From Stenotrophomonas sp. SAU14A_NAIMI4_8 (GTDB lineage Bacteria; Pseudomonadota; Gammaproteobacteria; Xanthomonadales; Xanthomonadaceae): 64,000 bases of DNA. The position numbers and the translations under genes were made by a program. The DNA lies in contig NZ_CP025999.1 in assembly GCF_003086695.1 (NCBI RefSeq), positions 3,308,199 to 3,372,198 of the forward strand, in the 5' to 3' direction. Position 1 is the stretch's first letter. Every line of letters starts with the position of its first letter. Positions 37,501-46,993 of the stretch are shown here, piece after piece. Below the pieces are notes generated by a model that saw only the letters and a program-made list of their open reading frames with translations, was not told the DNA's origin and searched no databases.

Positions 37501-38666
37501 GGCTCGATATGCAGGCGGTCCAGCTTGTTGCGCGGGCTGTAGCGCTTGACGCGGGCGAAGCCCGGATCGACCACGTAGCGGATGCGCGGCACCGTCAGCG
37601 AGGTCTCGGCCACGTTGGTGGCCAGCACGATGCGCCGGTTCGGGCCCGGGTTGAACACCCGGTCCTGGTCCTGGTTGGACAGCCGCGCGTACAGCGGCAG
37701 CACCTCGGTATTGCGGTACTTGCGGCGCTCCAGCGACTGGTGCGCATCGCGGATCTCGCGTTCACCGGGCAGGAAGATCAGCACGTCGCCCCGCGCATCC
37801 AGGCGGGTGATTTCATCGATGGCCGACACGATGGCATCGTTCACCGTGCGCTCGCCCTCCTGTTCGCCCTCGCCTTCCAGCGCGCGGTAGCGCACTTCCA
37901 CCGGGAAGGTGCGCCCTTCCACGCTGATCACCGGCGCATTGTCGAAATGCTGGGCGAAGCGCTCGGTATCGATGGTGGCCGAGGTGACGATCAGCTTCAG
38001 GTCCGGGCGCTTGCGCAGCAGCTGCTTCAGGTAGCCCAGCAGGAAGTCGATGTTGAGGCTGCGTTCGTGCGCCTCGTCCACGATGATCGTGTCGTAGTTC
38101 GACAGCCAGCGGTCGCTGGCGATCTCCGCCAGCAGGATGCCGTCGGTCATGAACTTGATGCGGCTGTCGTCGCTGACCTTGTCGTTGAAACGCACCTGGT
38201 AGCCGACCAGCTGGCCCAGTTCGCTGTGCAGTTCCTGCGCCACGCGGCTGGCCACCGCACGTGCAGCAATCCGTCGCGGCTGGGTGCAGCCGATCATGCC
38301 GGCCTGGCCACGGCCCGCAGCCAGGCACAGCTTCGGCAGCTGGGTGGTCTTGCCCGAACCGGTTTCGCCGGCGATCACCACCACCTGGTGGTCGCGGATC
38401 AGGCCGATGATCGCCTCGGCTTCACGCGCAATCGGCAGCAGCGGGTCCAGAGTAATGGATGGCTGCTGCTGCGCCCGCTGCTGGCGGCGCTGCACCGATG
38501 CCTGCAGGGCCTGCTCGAACGTGGCGGCCAGGGCCGCATCTTCGGGCTTGGCCTGGCAACGCGACAGCATGCCCAGCAGACGGCCCCGGTCGCGGCTCAT
38601 GGCGCCATTGATGGCGGCGCGCTGTTGGCGCAGGCGGGACGGCATATTTTTATTGATAGCGTTCAT
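34584..38666 (-). CDS. hrpA: ATP-dependent RNA helicase HrpA
   Basis: 1,360 residues, slightly longer than E. coli HrpA (1,300). DEAH/RHA helicase core: GETGSGKTTQLPK near 97, DEAHERSLN near 197, ATNVAETSLTV and QRKGRCGR in the second RecA domain, followed by helicase-associated, OB and the long HrpA-specific C-terminal region. HrpA removes stalled ribosomes in E. coli. ATG 38666 is chosen; a TTG is directly upstream. The minus-strand gene is divergent from dps with 86 bp between starts. The plus-strand frame antisense to it is only a shadow of GC bias. Confidence 0.95.
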   Translation of the reverse strand: MNAINKNMPSRLRQQRAAINGAMSRDRGRLLGMLSRCQAKPEDAALAATFEQALQASVQRRQQRAQQQPSITLDPLLPIAREAEAIIGLIRDHQVVVIAGETGSGKTTQLPKLCLAAGRGQAGMIGCTQPRRIAARAVASRVAQELHSELGQLVGYQVRFNDKVSDDSRIKFMTDGILLAEIASDRWLSNYDTIIVDEAHERSLNIDFLLGYLKQLLRKRPDLKLIVTSATIDTERFAQHFDNAPVISVEGRTFPVEVRYRALEGEGEQEGERTVNDAIVSAIDEITRLDARGDVLIFLPGEREIRDAHQSLERRKYRNTEVLPLYARLSNQDQDRVFNPGPNRRIVLATNVAETSLTVPRIRYVVDPGFARVKRYSPRNKLDRLHIEPISQASANQRKGRCGRIAEGICYRLYAEADFQARPEFTDPEIRRSSLAGVILRMLQLGLGRIEDFPFLEAPDERAVADGWQQLTELGAIDAERRMTTIGKQMARLPVDVKLARMLVAAQAAGCLRPMLVIASFLGIQDPRERPPEARGAADSAHAQFADGRSELVGVLRLWDGYRTAHEDLTQSKLRDWCGRHFLGFLRMREWRELHRQLRLLCEELGWKEEASDAAMAPLLAGSSAPAPARDDAAAVKATRGQLHRAARLAREGKTEAVPAPVAARAQKDEVPAGGGFSERVRAAAYQTLHRALIAGLPTQVGHRTDKGDFQAPRQRRFLPFPGSALSKRPPPWLLAANLLDTQKVWGMTLAAIEPDWVIAELPHLLLRKHFDPHWSRAQGQVLASEQISLFGLVLAPKKPVHYGRIEPGEAHDIFVRQALVTGEINTRASFVADNHKVLEQAREEEAKLRRAGIVADEDWQARWYLDRVPPQIHSASGLDAWWKTLPPEQRKGLHWSLVDLLPGEGSEQERYPKYLALGQARLPLHYRFEPGSDDDGVTLDVPLHLLNALDPVQLGWLAPGFVADKAAALIRSLPKAMRRNYVPAPDFARAFFEAFPQPSADAITGELARFLSRATGAQVAATDFEPTSIEPHLHMNLRLRDEHGKVLASSRDLDALRAKFGSRAGDAFAARAGREMAADGLRSFPSTPIPLQVPGEAGVPAYPALLDEGDSVALRIFADRQQAEEAHPLGVRRLLEIALSDKVKQARKQLPVGAKTGLLYAAIESQERLRGDLVDAAMNAVLADGLGDIRDAGAFEQRREQVAKALFGEAMQRLKLAETILGLVGELKPLLEAPLMGWARGNLDDMEAQLVGLIHPGFLRDTPADALAQYPRYLKAMILRTERAKRDPPRDQARMLELHPFLDALRTGEEQGLRERPQWQALRWDLEELRVSLFAQELGARTGISAKKLAQRVTALRQL

Positions 38667-38752
38667 CAATCGGTTCGTTCAAAACTTTGAAAGCGACCAG
38701 TCATCACGACTGATTTACTGTGAAGGCCAACGATTCCACAAGGAGGAACCCC

Positions 38753-39301
38753 ATGGCGAAGACCAAGAGCACGACCAAGCCCAAGACCGGTAAGCAGAAG
38801 CTTGCGGCGGCGGCGCCGTCGGCACCCAACATCGATATCGGGATCACCCAGGGCAACCGCAAGAAGATCGCCGACGGTCTGTCGCGGTTCCAGGCCGATG
38901 CGTTCACGCTCTACCTGAAGACCCACAACTTCCACTGGAACGTGACCGGGTCGATGTTCAATTCGCTGCACACCATGTTCGAGACCCAGTACACCGAGCA
39001 GTGGGCAGCCCTGGACGATGTGGCCGAGCGCATCCGCGCCCTGGGGTTCAATGCCCCGGGCTCCTACCGGGAATTCGCTGCGCTGACCTCGATTGCCGAG
39101 GAGCCGGGCCTGACCGACAGCGCGGACTGGCGGGAAATGGTACGCCAGTTGGTGGTCGCCAACGAAGCGGTGTGCCGTACGGCACGTGAAGTGCTGGACG
39201 TGGCCGACGATGCCGACGACGCCCCGACCGAGGATCTGATGACCCAGCGCCTGCAGACCCACGAGAAGTACGCCTGGATGCTGCGCTCCCTCCTCCAGTA
39301 A
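38753..39301 (+). CDS. dps: DNA-binding ferritin-like protein Dps
   Basis: 182 residues. A Lys-rich tail (MAKTKSTTKPKTGKQK) is the DNA-binding extension of E. coli-type Dps. The ferritin-like body carries the intersubunit ferroxidase site: THNFHWNVTG (His) and FETQYTEQWAALDDVAERIR (Asp, Glu). Dps stores iron, uses H2O2 and protects DNA in stationary phase. AAGGAGG ends 6 bp before the ATG, a strong ribosome-binding site. In gamma-proteobacteria OxyR often controls dps; no OxyR site was recognisable in the 86 bp to hrpA. It is followed by a 1.4-kb repeat field. Confidence 0.95.
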   Translation: MAKTKSTTKPKTGKQKLAAAAPSAPNIDIGITQGNRKKIADGLSRFQADAFTLYLKTHNFHWNVTGSMFNSLHTMFETQYTEQWAALDDVAERIRALGFNAPGSYREFAALTSIAEEPGLTDSADWREMVRQLVVANEAVCRTAREVLDVADDADDAPTEDLMTQRLQTHEKYAWMLRSLLQ

Positions 39302-39391
39302 GGGTTTGGGGGGGTTTCGGCAGGGCTTGCAGCCCTGCACCTGCTTCAAGCCGAAGCCAGGGCAACAGCAGAAGCTGGTTTGCTGAGGGTT

Positions 39392-39567
39392 GGCGGGGTG
39401 GGTCCGGTTTAGGGGGACGTCGTAAACCCCCAGTCCGGCCCAGCCGCTGGCGGCTGTGCGTTCGGGCGCTTGCGAAGCAGTGCTTCGCAAGCAAAGCGCC
39501 CTCACCCATGGGGGCTTAGCCGCGCCATCCATGGCGCGGATACCCCCTCAACCGGACCCACCCCGCC
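39392..39567 (-). repeat. Long-hairpin element H5, enlarged (176 bp)
   Basis: Outer arms 39392-39416 and 39543-39567 pair at 24 of 25 positions. Conserved box GGACGTCGTAAACCC at 39415-39429 and inner palindrome CGCGCCATCCATGGCGCG at 39521-39538. It is about 74 bp longer than its relatives because of extra DNA at ~39430-39510 that includes another hairpin (GGGCGCTTGCGAAG...CTTCGCAAGC, 39464-39502). Its right half is part of the first unit of the tandem array that follows. Confidence 0.82.
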
Positions 39568-40335
39568 TTCGACAGACCACCGCGATCTGCCGGAACGGCC
39601 CAATGCTCTGGCAGGTGTCGACCTTGGTCGACACAGTAGAGCCACGCCACGCGTGGATGATTCATTCGATGTCTGACAGATGTGTCGACCAAGGTCGACA
39701 CCTACCCACAGCCGCCATCCATGGCGCGGATACCCCCTCAACCGGACCCACCCCGCCTTCGACAGACCTCCGCGATCTGCCGGAACGGCCCAATGCTCTG
39801 GCAGGTGTCGACCTTGGTCGACACAGTAGAGCCACGCCACGCGTGGATGATTCATTCGATGTCTGACAGATGTGTCGACCAAGGTCGACACCTACCCACA
39901 GCCGCCATCCATGGCGCGGATACCCCCTCAACCGGACCCACCCCGCCTTCGACAGACCTCCGCGATCTGCCGGAACGGCCCAATGCTCTGGCAGGTGTCG
40001 ACCTTGGTCGACACAGTAGAGCCACGCCACGCGTGGATGATTCATTCGATGTCTGACAGATGTGTCGACCAAGGTCGACACCTACCCACAGCCGCCATCC
40101 ATGGCGCGGATACCCCCTCAACCGGACCCACCCCGCCTTCGACAGACCTCCGCGATCTGCCGGAACGGCCCAATGCTCTGGCAGGTGTCGACCTTGGTCG
40201 ACACAGTAGAGCCACGCCACGCGTGGATGATTCATTCGATGTCTGACAGATGTGTCGACCAAGGTCGACACCTACCCACAGCCGCCATCCATGGCGCGGA
40301 TACCCCCTCAACCGGACCCACCCCGCCTTCGACAG
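39524..40335 (+). repeat. 190-bp tandem repeat, four full units plus partial
   Basis: Units start at 39524, 39714, 39904 and 40094, each exactly 190 bp; a fifth partial unit runs 40284-40335. Unit 1 differs at one base (GACCACCGCG for GACCTCCGCG); the others appear identical. Each unit contains the right half of H5, then two SMAG palindromes of the TCGACC subtype in opposite orientations (for unit 1 at about 39615-39640 and 39683-39706) separated by a CCACGCCACGCGTGG palindrome. Near identity implies recent amplification or gene conversion. No start codon with a plausible ribosome site and no coding bias were found, so the array is non-coding. Confidence 0.93.
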
Positions 40336-40361
40336 TTTCCCGCCATCTGTCGGCAAAGCTT

Positions 40362-40402
40362 GGGGTCGGAGCCGTTTTCCGCAGGAAAACGGCTCCGACC
40401 CC
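40362..40402. repeat. 41-bp perfect palindrome (GGGGTCGGAGCC), terminator-like
   Basis: Second member of the family at 24444-24484, with a compensated change in the stem (GAGCC/GGCTC against GATCC/GGATC). Here ATTTTGTT follows, so the plus-strand copy could act as a rho-independent terminator. It is followed at about 40435-40455 by another TCGACC-type SMAG in minus orientation. Confidence 0.8.
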
Positions 40403-40477
40403 ATTTTGTTCATTCGATATCTGAAAGATGTGTCGACCAAGGTCGACACCTACCCACAGCCGCGTGAACCTGTCAGA

Positions 40478-40579
40478 GGCGGGGCGGTGTCGGATTGCGG
40501 GGTGTCCGCGGCATGGATGCCGCGGCCAAGCCTACACGGACGTACTTGCGGCGTCCCCGCAATCCGACACCGCCCCGCC
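40478..40579 (+). repeat. Long-hairpin element H6 (102 bp)
   Basis: Outer arms 40478-40502 and 40555-40579 are perfect reverse complements over 25 bp. Inner palindrome 40506-40525 (CCGCGGCATGGATGCCGCGG) and conserved box GGACGTACTTGCGGCGTCC at 40538-40556. CTGTCAGAGG overlaps the outside of the left arm. This is the cleanest copy. It ends 107 bp before the recQ start; the remaining space holds no other feature I can name. Confidence 0.9.
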
Positions 40580-40686
40580 ATCCCACGCAGAGCCCGCTCT
40601 GGACGTTGACGTTGACGTTGCTCCAAGCAGGTGCAGGGCGCAGCCCTGCCGAACCCCTACCACCCCCGCCGGGGTAAACTAGGCGG

Positions 40687-42492
<1,806 letters not shown>

Positions 42493-42519
42493 GCGTTCGG
42501 CGTTGGCGCGCATCGCGCT

Positions 42520-42542
42520 CGCCGGGCGTGGCCCGGCGCTAC
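42520..42542 (-). repeat. SMAG palindrome, GCCGGGC subtype
   Basis: GCCGGGCGTGGCCCGGCGCTAC; on the minus strand it begins GTAGCGCCGGGCC. Same subtype as the 61.1-kb copies. It separates recQ from the copper operon. Confidence 0.8.
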
Positions 42543-42637
42543 CCTCGCCGCGGTGCTCGACGCCACCCTCGCCCTGCTCCAACCTTGAACACGCCATTCA
42601 GCAAGAAGTGCATCGCGCCCCGCTTGCCGTTAGATTG

Positions 42638-43024
42638 ATGCCCATGTCCGTCGCCTCCACCCTGCTGCGTGTCGTGCTCATGCTCAGCCTGTTGCTCAAC
42701 GGGGTGAACGCGGCCATGGCCAGTGGGCACGCGCAGATGGGCCCGATGGCGCATGACAGCGCCAGCGCGGCGGCAGATGAACCCGACTGCCACCACCATG
42801 CGGGCATGCAGGCCGAACCGGCCCCGGAAGCCCAGGCCCCGGCCCACGACAGCCACTGCCAGATGAAGGACTGCGTGCGCAGCTGTGCCCAGCAGCCCCT
42901 TCTGGCCGTGCAGCCGCTGGCCCTGCCGGTCGGCCCGGCCTGGTCGCTGGCACCGCCGCCGGTGCACGCCAGCGGCCGTCCCGCGCCGCCGCTGCCGCCC
43001 CTCTCACGCCCTCCCATCGGCTGA
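42638..43024 (+). CDS. copL: CopL-family copper regulatory protein
   Basis: 128 residues. Hydrophobic N-terminal segment (LLRVVLMLSLLLNGVNAAMA) resembling a signal peptide, then many Met, His and Cys residues (CHHHAGM, HDSHCQMKDCVRSC) suited to copper binding, then a Pro-rich tail. CopL is known from Xanthomonas, where it precedes copAB and is needed for copper-induced expression. ATG 42638 is chosen; ATG 42644 is close by. The gene lies 74 bp before copA, the classical copLAB order. Confidence 0.88.
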   Translation: MPMSVASTLLRVVLMLSLLLNGVNAAMASGHAQMGPMAHDSASAAADEPDCHHHAGMQAEPAPEAQAPAHDSHCQMKDCVRSCAQQPLLAVQPLALPVGPAWSLAPPPVHASGRPAPPLPPLSRPPIG

Positions 43025-43098
43025 TTCCGCGCGCCTGCGGGCGCATCGCGCTTCGCTGCCGGCCCCGTGCCGGTCGTACCCGTGTTCCGGAGTCACCC

Positions 43099-44901
43099 AT
43101 GAATACCCGTATTCCCCCCGGCCCGGGCGCCCTGCCCATGCCGTCGCGCCGCCTGTTCGTACAGGGCCTGGCCGCTGGCGGCGTGGTCGCTGGCGCCACC
43201 GCCATCGGCGTGCCGCAGCGCGCGCTTGCCGCTGCCAGCGCCACGCCGCGCCTGGCCGGCGCACCGGCCGTGCTCACCGACACCCGCGTCGAACTGGCCA
43301 TCGGCGAATCGCTGGCCAACTTCACCGGCCGCACCCGCCCGGCGATCACCGTGAACGGCTCGCTGCCGGCGCCGATCCTGCGCTGGCGCGAAGGCCAGAC
43401 CGTGGACCTGTTCGTGCGCAACACGCTGGAGCGCCACCCCACCTCCATCCACTGGCACGGCATCCTGCTGCCGGCCAACATGGACGGCGTGCCTGGCCTG
43501 AGCTTCAACGGCATCGGCCCCGGCGAGACCTACCACTACCACTTCCAGCTGAAGCAGTCGGGCACCTACTGGTACCACAGCCATTCGATGTTCCAGGAAC
43601 AGGCCGGCCTGTACGGCGCGCTGATCATTGACCCGGCCGAACCGGCGCCCTACCAGCACGACCGCGAGCACGTGATCCTGCTCTCGGACTGGACCGACAT
43701 GGACCCGGGCGCGCTGTTCCGGCGCATGAAGAAGCTGGCCGAGCATGACAACTACTACAAGCGCACCCTGCCCGACTTCGTGCGCGACGTGCGCCGCGAC
43801 GGCTGGTCGGCGGCGCTGTCCGACCGCGGCATGTGGGGCCGCATGCGCATGACCCCCACTGACATTTCCGACGTCAATGCGCACACCTACACCTACCTGA
43901 TGAACGGCACGGCGCCGGCCGGCAACTGGACCGGGCTGTTCCGCAGTGGCGAAAAGGTGCTGCTGCGCTTCATCAACGGCGCCTCGATGACCTATTTCGA
44001 CGTGCGCATTCCCGGCCTGAAGATGACCGTGGTGGCCGCCGATGGCCAGTACATCCACCCGGTCAGCATCGATGAATTCCGCATTGCCCCGGCCGAGACC
44101 TACGACGTGCTGGTGGAACCCAGCGGCCAGGACGCCTTCACCATTTTCTGCCAGGACATGGGCCGCACCGGCTTTGCCGCCGGCACCCTGGCCGTGCGTC
44201 ATGGCCTGCAGGCGCCAATTCCGCAGCGCGACCCGCGCCCGCTGCTGACGATGAGCGACATGGGGCATGACATGGCGGGCCACGACGGGCATGACATGGC
44301 GGCCATGAAAAGCATGGAAGGCGGCTGCGGCGCCCACATGGACCACAGCGCGCATGGCACCGCTGCGGCGAGCAAGGCGCCGAAGCATTCGGCCAGCGAA
44401 CTGGCCAGCCCGCTGGTGGACATGCGCAGCGGCGCCACCGAACCCAAGCTGGATGACCCTGGCATCGGCCTGCGCGACAACGGCCGCCAGGTACTGACCT
44501 ACGGTGCAATGCACAGCCTGTTCGACGACCCGGATGGCCGCGAGCCCGGCCGCGAGATCGAGCTGCACCTGACCGGGCACATGGAGAAATTCGCCTGGTC
44601 GTTCGACGGCGTTCCCTTCGCCAGTGCCGAACCGCTGCGGCTGAACTACGGCGAGCGCATGCGCATCGTGCTGGTGAACGACACCATGATGCAGCACCCG
44701 ATCCACCTGCACGGTGTGTGGAGCGATGTGGAAAACGCCGCCGGTGAGTTCCAGGTGCGCAAGCACACCGTGGACATGCCGCCTGGCACCCGCCGCAGCT
44801 ACCGCGTCCGTGCCGATGCACTGGGCCGCTGGGCCTACCACTGCCATCTGCTGTACCACATGGAAGCGGGCATGATGCGCGAAGTGAGGATCGAAGAATG
44901 A
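43099..44901 (+). CDS. copA: Copper resistance multicopper oxidase CopA
   Basis: 600 residues. Tat signal with SRRLFVQGLA (Arg 17-18), so it is folded in the cytoplasm and exported. Four copper motifs: IHWHG near 117, WYHSHS near 160, HPIHLHG near 533, HCHLLYHMEAGM near 580 (type 1 site with Met). A Met/His-rich loop (SDMGHDMAGHDGHDM) at ~390-420 binds extra copper as in PcoA/CopA. It oxidises Cu(I) in the periplasm and gives copper tolerance. The copB start overlaps its stop by 4 bp (ATGA). Confidence 0.96.
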   Translation: MNTRIPPGPGALPMPSRRLFVQGLAAGGVVAGATAIGVPQRALAAASATPRLAGAPAVLTDTRVELAIGESLANFTGRTRPAITVNGSLPAPILRWREGQTVDLFVRNTLERHPTSIHWHGILLPANMDGVPGLSFNGIGPGETYHYHFQLKQSGTYWYHSHSMFQEQAGLYGALIIDPAEPAPYQHDREHVILLSDWTDMDPGALFRRMKKLAEHDNYYKRTLPDFVRDVRRDGWSAALSDRGMWGRMRMTPTDISDVNAHTYTYLMNGTAPAGNWTGLFRSGEKVLLRFINGASMTYFDVRIPGLKMTVVAADGQYIHPVSIDEFRIAPAETYDVLVEPSGQDAFTIFCQDMGRTGFAAGTLAVRHGLQAPIPQRDPRPLLTMSDMGHDMAGHDGHDMAAMKSMEGGCGAHMDHSAHGTAAASKAPKHSASELASPLVDMRSGATEPKLDDPGIGLRDNGRQVLTYGAMHSLFDDPDGREPGREIELHLTGHMEKFAWSFDGVPFASAEPLRLNYGERMRIVLVNDTMMQHPIHLHGVWSDVENAAGEFQVRKHTVDMPPGTRRSYRVRADALGRWAYHCHLLYHMEAGMMREVRIEE

Positions 44902-45818
44902 GCCGCCTCGTCTCCCGCAGTCTGTTGGCCGTGGGCCTGGCCACTGCCCTGCCCGCCTTCGCGCAGTCGCACGCCGGTCATGACATGGCCATGCCCGCAA
45001 CGGCACCGGTCGATCATTCGAAGATGGACCATTCAAAAATGGACCATTCGAAGATGGACCACGCGCAGATGGACCACGCCGCGATGGGCCACGCCATGCC
45101 TGCGCCCAGCGAACCCCGCGACCCCATCCCGGTGCCGACCGACGCTGACCGCGCCGCGGCCTTCCCGGCCATCAATCACGATGCGATGGAACATGCGCCG
45201 CAGATCAACAGCCTGCTGCTGATCGACCGCCTGGAACATTGGGATGGCCAGGACGGCAAGGGCCAGGCCTGGGAAGCCAGTGGCTGGATCGGCGGCGACA
45301 TCAACCGCCTGTGGCTGCGCAGCGATGGTGAACGCAGTGGCGGCCGCACCGAATCCTCATCGCTGGAAGCACTGTACGGCCGCAGCGTCTCGCCGTGGTG
45401 GGACGTGCTGGTCGGCGTCCGCCAGGATTTCCGCCCCGCCGATTCGCGCACCTGGGCGGCGATCGGCATCCAGGGCCTGGCGCCGTACAAGTTCGAAAGC
45501 TCGGCCACGCTGTACCTGGGTTCCGGCGGGCAAGTGCTGGCCAAGGCCGAAGTGGAGTACGACGTACTGCTGACCAACCGGCTGATCCTGCAACCGCTGG
45601 TGGAAGCCACGCTGGCGGCCAAGGACGAACCGGAGCACGGCATCGGCCAGGGCCTGAACAAGGTCGAGGCCGGCCTGCGCCTGCGCTACGAGTTCAACCG
45701 CCGCTTCGCGCCGTACATCGGCATCAGCCACGAGCGCAGCTTCGGTGATGCCGCCGACCATGCCGGCGACCATGCGCGCGACACGCGCTGGGTCGCCGGC
45801 GTGCGCATGTGGTTCTAA
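44898..45818 (+). CDS. copB: Copper resistance outer-membrane protein CopB
   Basis: 306 residues. Signal peptide (~1-22, ending LPAFAQ), then a copper-binding repeat region (~35-65) where MDHSK occurs three times in tandem followed by MDHAQ and MDHAA, and a C-terminal CopB/PcoB beta-barrel domain (~85-306) ending in Phe, as expected for outer-membrane insertion. It acts with CopA in sequestering or exporting copper. The repeat is also visible in DNA at 45012-45075, with an AT-rich middle unit (TCAAAAATG), and could change length by slippage. Translation is coupled to copA. Confidence 0.94.
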   Translation: MSRLVSRSLLAVGLATALPAFAQSHAGHDMAMPATAPVDHSKMDHSKMDHSKMDHAQMDHAAMGHAMPAPSEPRDPIPVPTDADRAAAFPAINHDAMEHAPQINSLLLIDRLEHWDGQDGKGQAWEASGWIGGDINRLWLRSDGERSGGRTESSSLEALYGRSVSPWWDVLVGVRQDFRPADSRTWAAIGIQGLAPYKFESSATLYLGSGGQVLAKAEVEYDVLLTNRLILQPLVEATLAAKDEPEHGIGQGLNKVEAGLRLRYEFNRRFAPYIGISHERSFGDAADHAGDHARDTRWVAGVRMWF

Positions 45819-45886
45819 GGCACTGCAAGGCCCCGGTTCGCGCCGGGGCCGGCTACACTGCGCCACGCTTGAACACTGCCACCACC

Positions 45887-46399
45887 ATGTCCCTGCAGAT
45901 CCGCCGCGCCACCCTGGCCGATGCCGAAGCGCTTTCGGCCATTGCCATTGCCACGTACACCGAAACCTGGGGCGACTCGTACCCGCCGCAGGAACTGGAC
46001 GTCTTCCTGCAGGAACACTACGGCCTGGCGCCGCAGCGCGAGGAACTGTGCGACCCGCGCAGCGCCGTCTGGTTGCTGCTGGACGGCGAACAGGTGGTCG
46101 GCTATCTGGCGGCCGGCGCCAACACCCTGCCGCACGCCGAAGCGCGCGATGGCGATATTGAACTGAAGCGCCTGTACATCCTGGCCGCGCACCACAACCA
46201 CGGCCACGGCGCGCGCCTGATGGACGCCTTCATCGCCTGGCTGGACCAGCCGCAACGCCGCACCCTGTGGGTAGGCGTGTGGGAAGAAAACCTCGCCGCC
46301 CAGCGCTTCTACGCACGCTACGGCTGCGAAAAAGCCGGCGAGTACGACTTCATCGTCGGCAGCACCCACGACCGCGAACACATCCTGCGCCGCCCGTAA
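45887..46399 (+). CDS. GNAT-family N-acetyltransferase
   Basis: 170 residues, one GNAT domain. Seen: N-terminal beta strand IRRATLADAEALSAIA, central strand LKRLYILAAHHNHGHGARLM which contains the Q/R-x-x-G-x-G/A acetyl-CoA loop (HNHGHGA), and the C-terminal VWEENLAAQRFYARYGCEK typical of RimI/PhinO-like subfamilies. The acceptor is unknown. Start ATG 45887. It lies 68 bp after copB, but a role in copper resistance is not indicated. Confidence 0.85.
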   Translation: MSLQIRRATLADAEALSAIAIATYTETWGDSYPPQELDVFLQEHYGLAPQREELCDPRSAVWLLLDGEQVVGYLAAGANTLPHAEARDGDIELKRLYILAAHHNHGHGARLMDAFIAWLDQPQRRTLWVGVWEENLAAQRFYARYGCEKAGEYDFIVGSTHDREHILRRP

Positions 46400-46417
46400 C
46401 GCCGACCGCGTGCTCTC

Positions 46418-46516
46418 GTAGAGTCGAGCTTGCTCGACTGCTTCTCGCCTTTCCGCTCTTTGTAGAGTCGAGCTTGCTCGACTGCTTTCCCTGCAGTCGA
46501 GCAAGCTCGACTCTAC
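46418..46516. repeat. Three SMAG palindromes
   Basis: GTAGAGTCGAGC subtype at 46418-46440 and 46462-46484 (plus) and 46494-46516 (minus). They fill the gap between the convergent acetyltransferase and zinc-ribbon genes; the last two are head to head, 9 bp apart, and can form a longer hairpin. Confidence 0.88.
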
Positions 46517-46525
46517 CCAGCATTC

Positions 46526-46846
46526 TCAGAAATCAAACAGCTCCGACAGGAAGCTTTCCTTCTTCTTTTTCTTGTAACCCTGGCCATGCTGCCCGCGGCT
46601 GTCTTCATAGCGCTGGCCCAGATGGCGGGTATCACGATGCACCACCTGCGCGGCCACCTGCGGCTGCGCCTGCACCGGTGCCGGCGGCGGCACGGCAGCG
46701 CCCGCAGCAGCGCCGGCCCGCTCGATGATCTTGTCCAGTTCACCACGGTCCAGCCACACGCCGCGGCAACTGGGGCAGTAGTCGATTTCAATGCCATGGC
46801 GCTCGGCCATCTGCAGGGTCTGGGTGGTACACACGGGGCACTGCAT
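46526..46846 (-). CDS. Zinc-ribbon (TFIIB-type) protein
   Basis: 106 residues. Residues 1-42 carry two cysteine pairs, CPVC and CPSC, followed by GVWLDRGELDKII, the signature of the zf-TFIIB-like family of small proteins. The middle is Pro/Gln/Val-rich and the tail is basic (YKKKKKESFL) then FDF. The family is widespread, cytoplasmic and of unknown function. Start ATG 46846 with GGAGCGACGCC upstream. The gene stands alone between SMAG repeats and the CPBP gene. Confidence 0.85.
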   Translation of the reverse strand: MQCPVCTTQTLQMAERHGIEIDYCPSCRGVWLDRGELDKIIERAGAAAGAAVPPPAPVQAQPQVAAQVVHRDTRHLGQRYEDSRGQHGQGYKKKKKESFLSELFDF

Positions 46847-46993
46847 GGGCGTCGCTCCTTTCAGTCTGTCCTTGACTGTACCTGTCTATCGATGACTGTT
46901 CGGCAACATGACCGATGGCACAGGGACTAACGGGGCGCGCGCACGCGTGGCTGGCCACACACACTGCAGGTTCATCCCGCAAGGAGCGCGCGC

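Noticed and set aside
34710..38690. A 1,326-codon plus-strand frame opposite hrpA
   Set aside because: Exact antisense shadow of a helicase gene with all motifs intact; no ribosome site or recognisable domain.
39524..40335. CRISPR array
   Set aside because: The units are contiguous, 190 bp long and without unique spacers, and no cas genes are present.
39502..40449. Repeated open frames of 120-140 codons on both strands in the tandem array
   Set aside because: They arise because the 190-bp unit is read repeatedly; the protein would consist of palindrome-derived text, with no ribosome sites.
20939..40579. Integron attC sites for the long hairpins
   Set aside because: The arms do not carry the core-site GTTRRRY boxes in the right places, no integron integrase is present and the elements do not follow single cassette genes.
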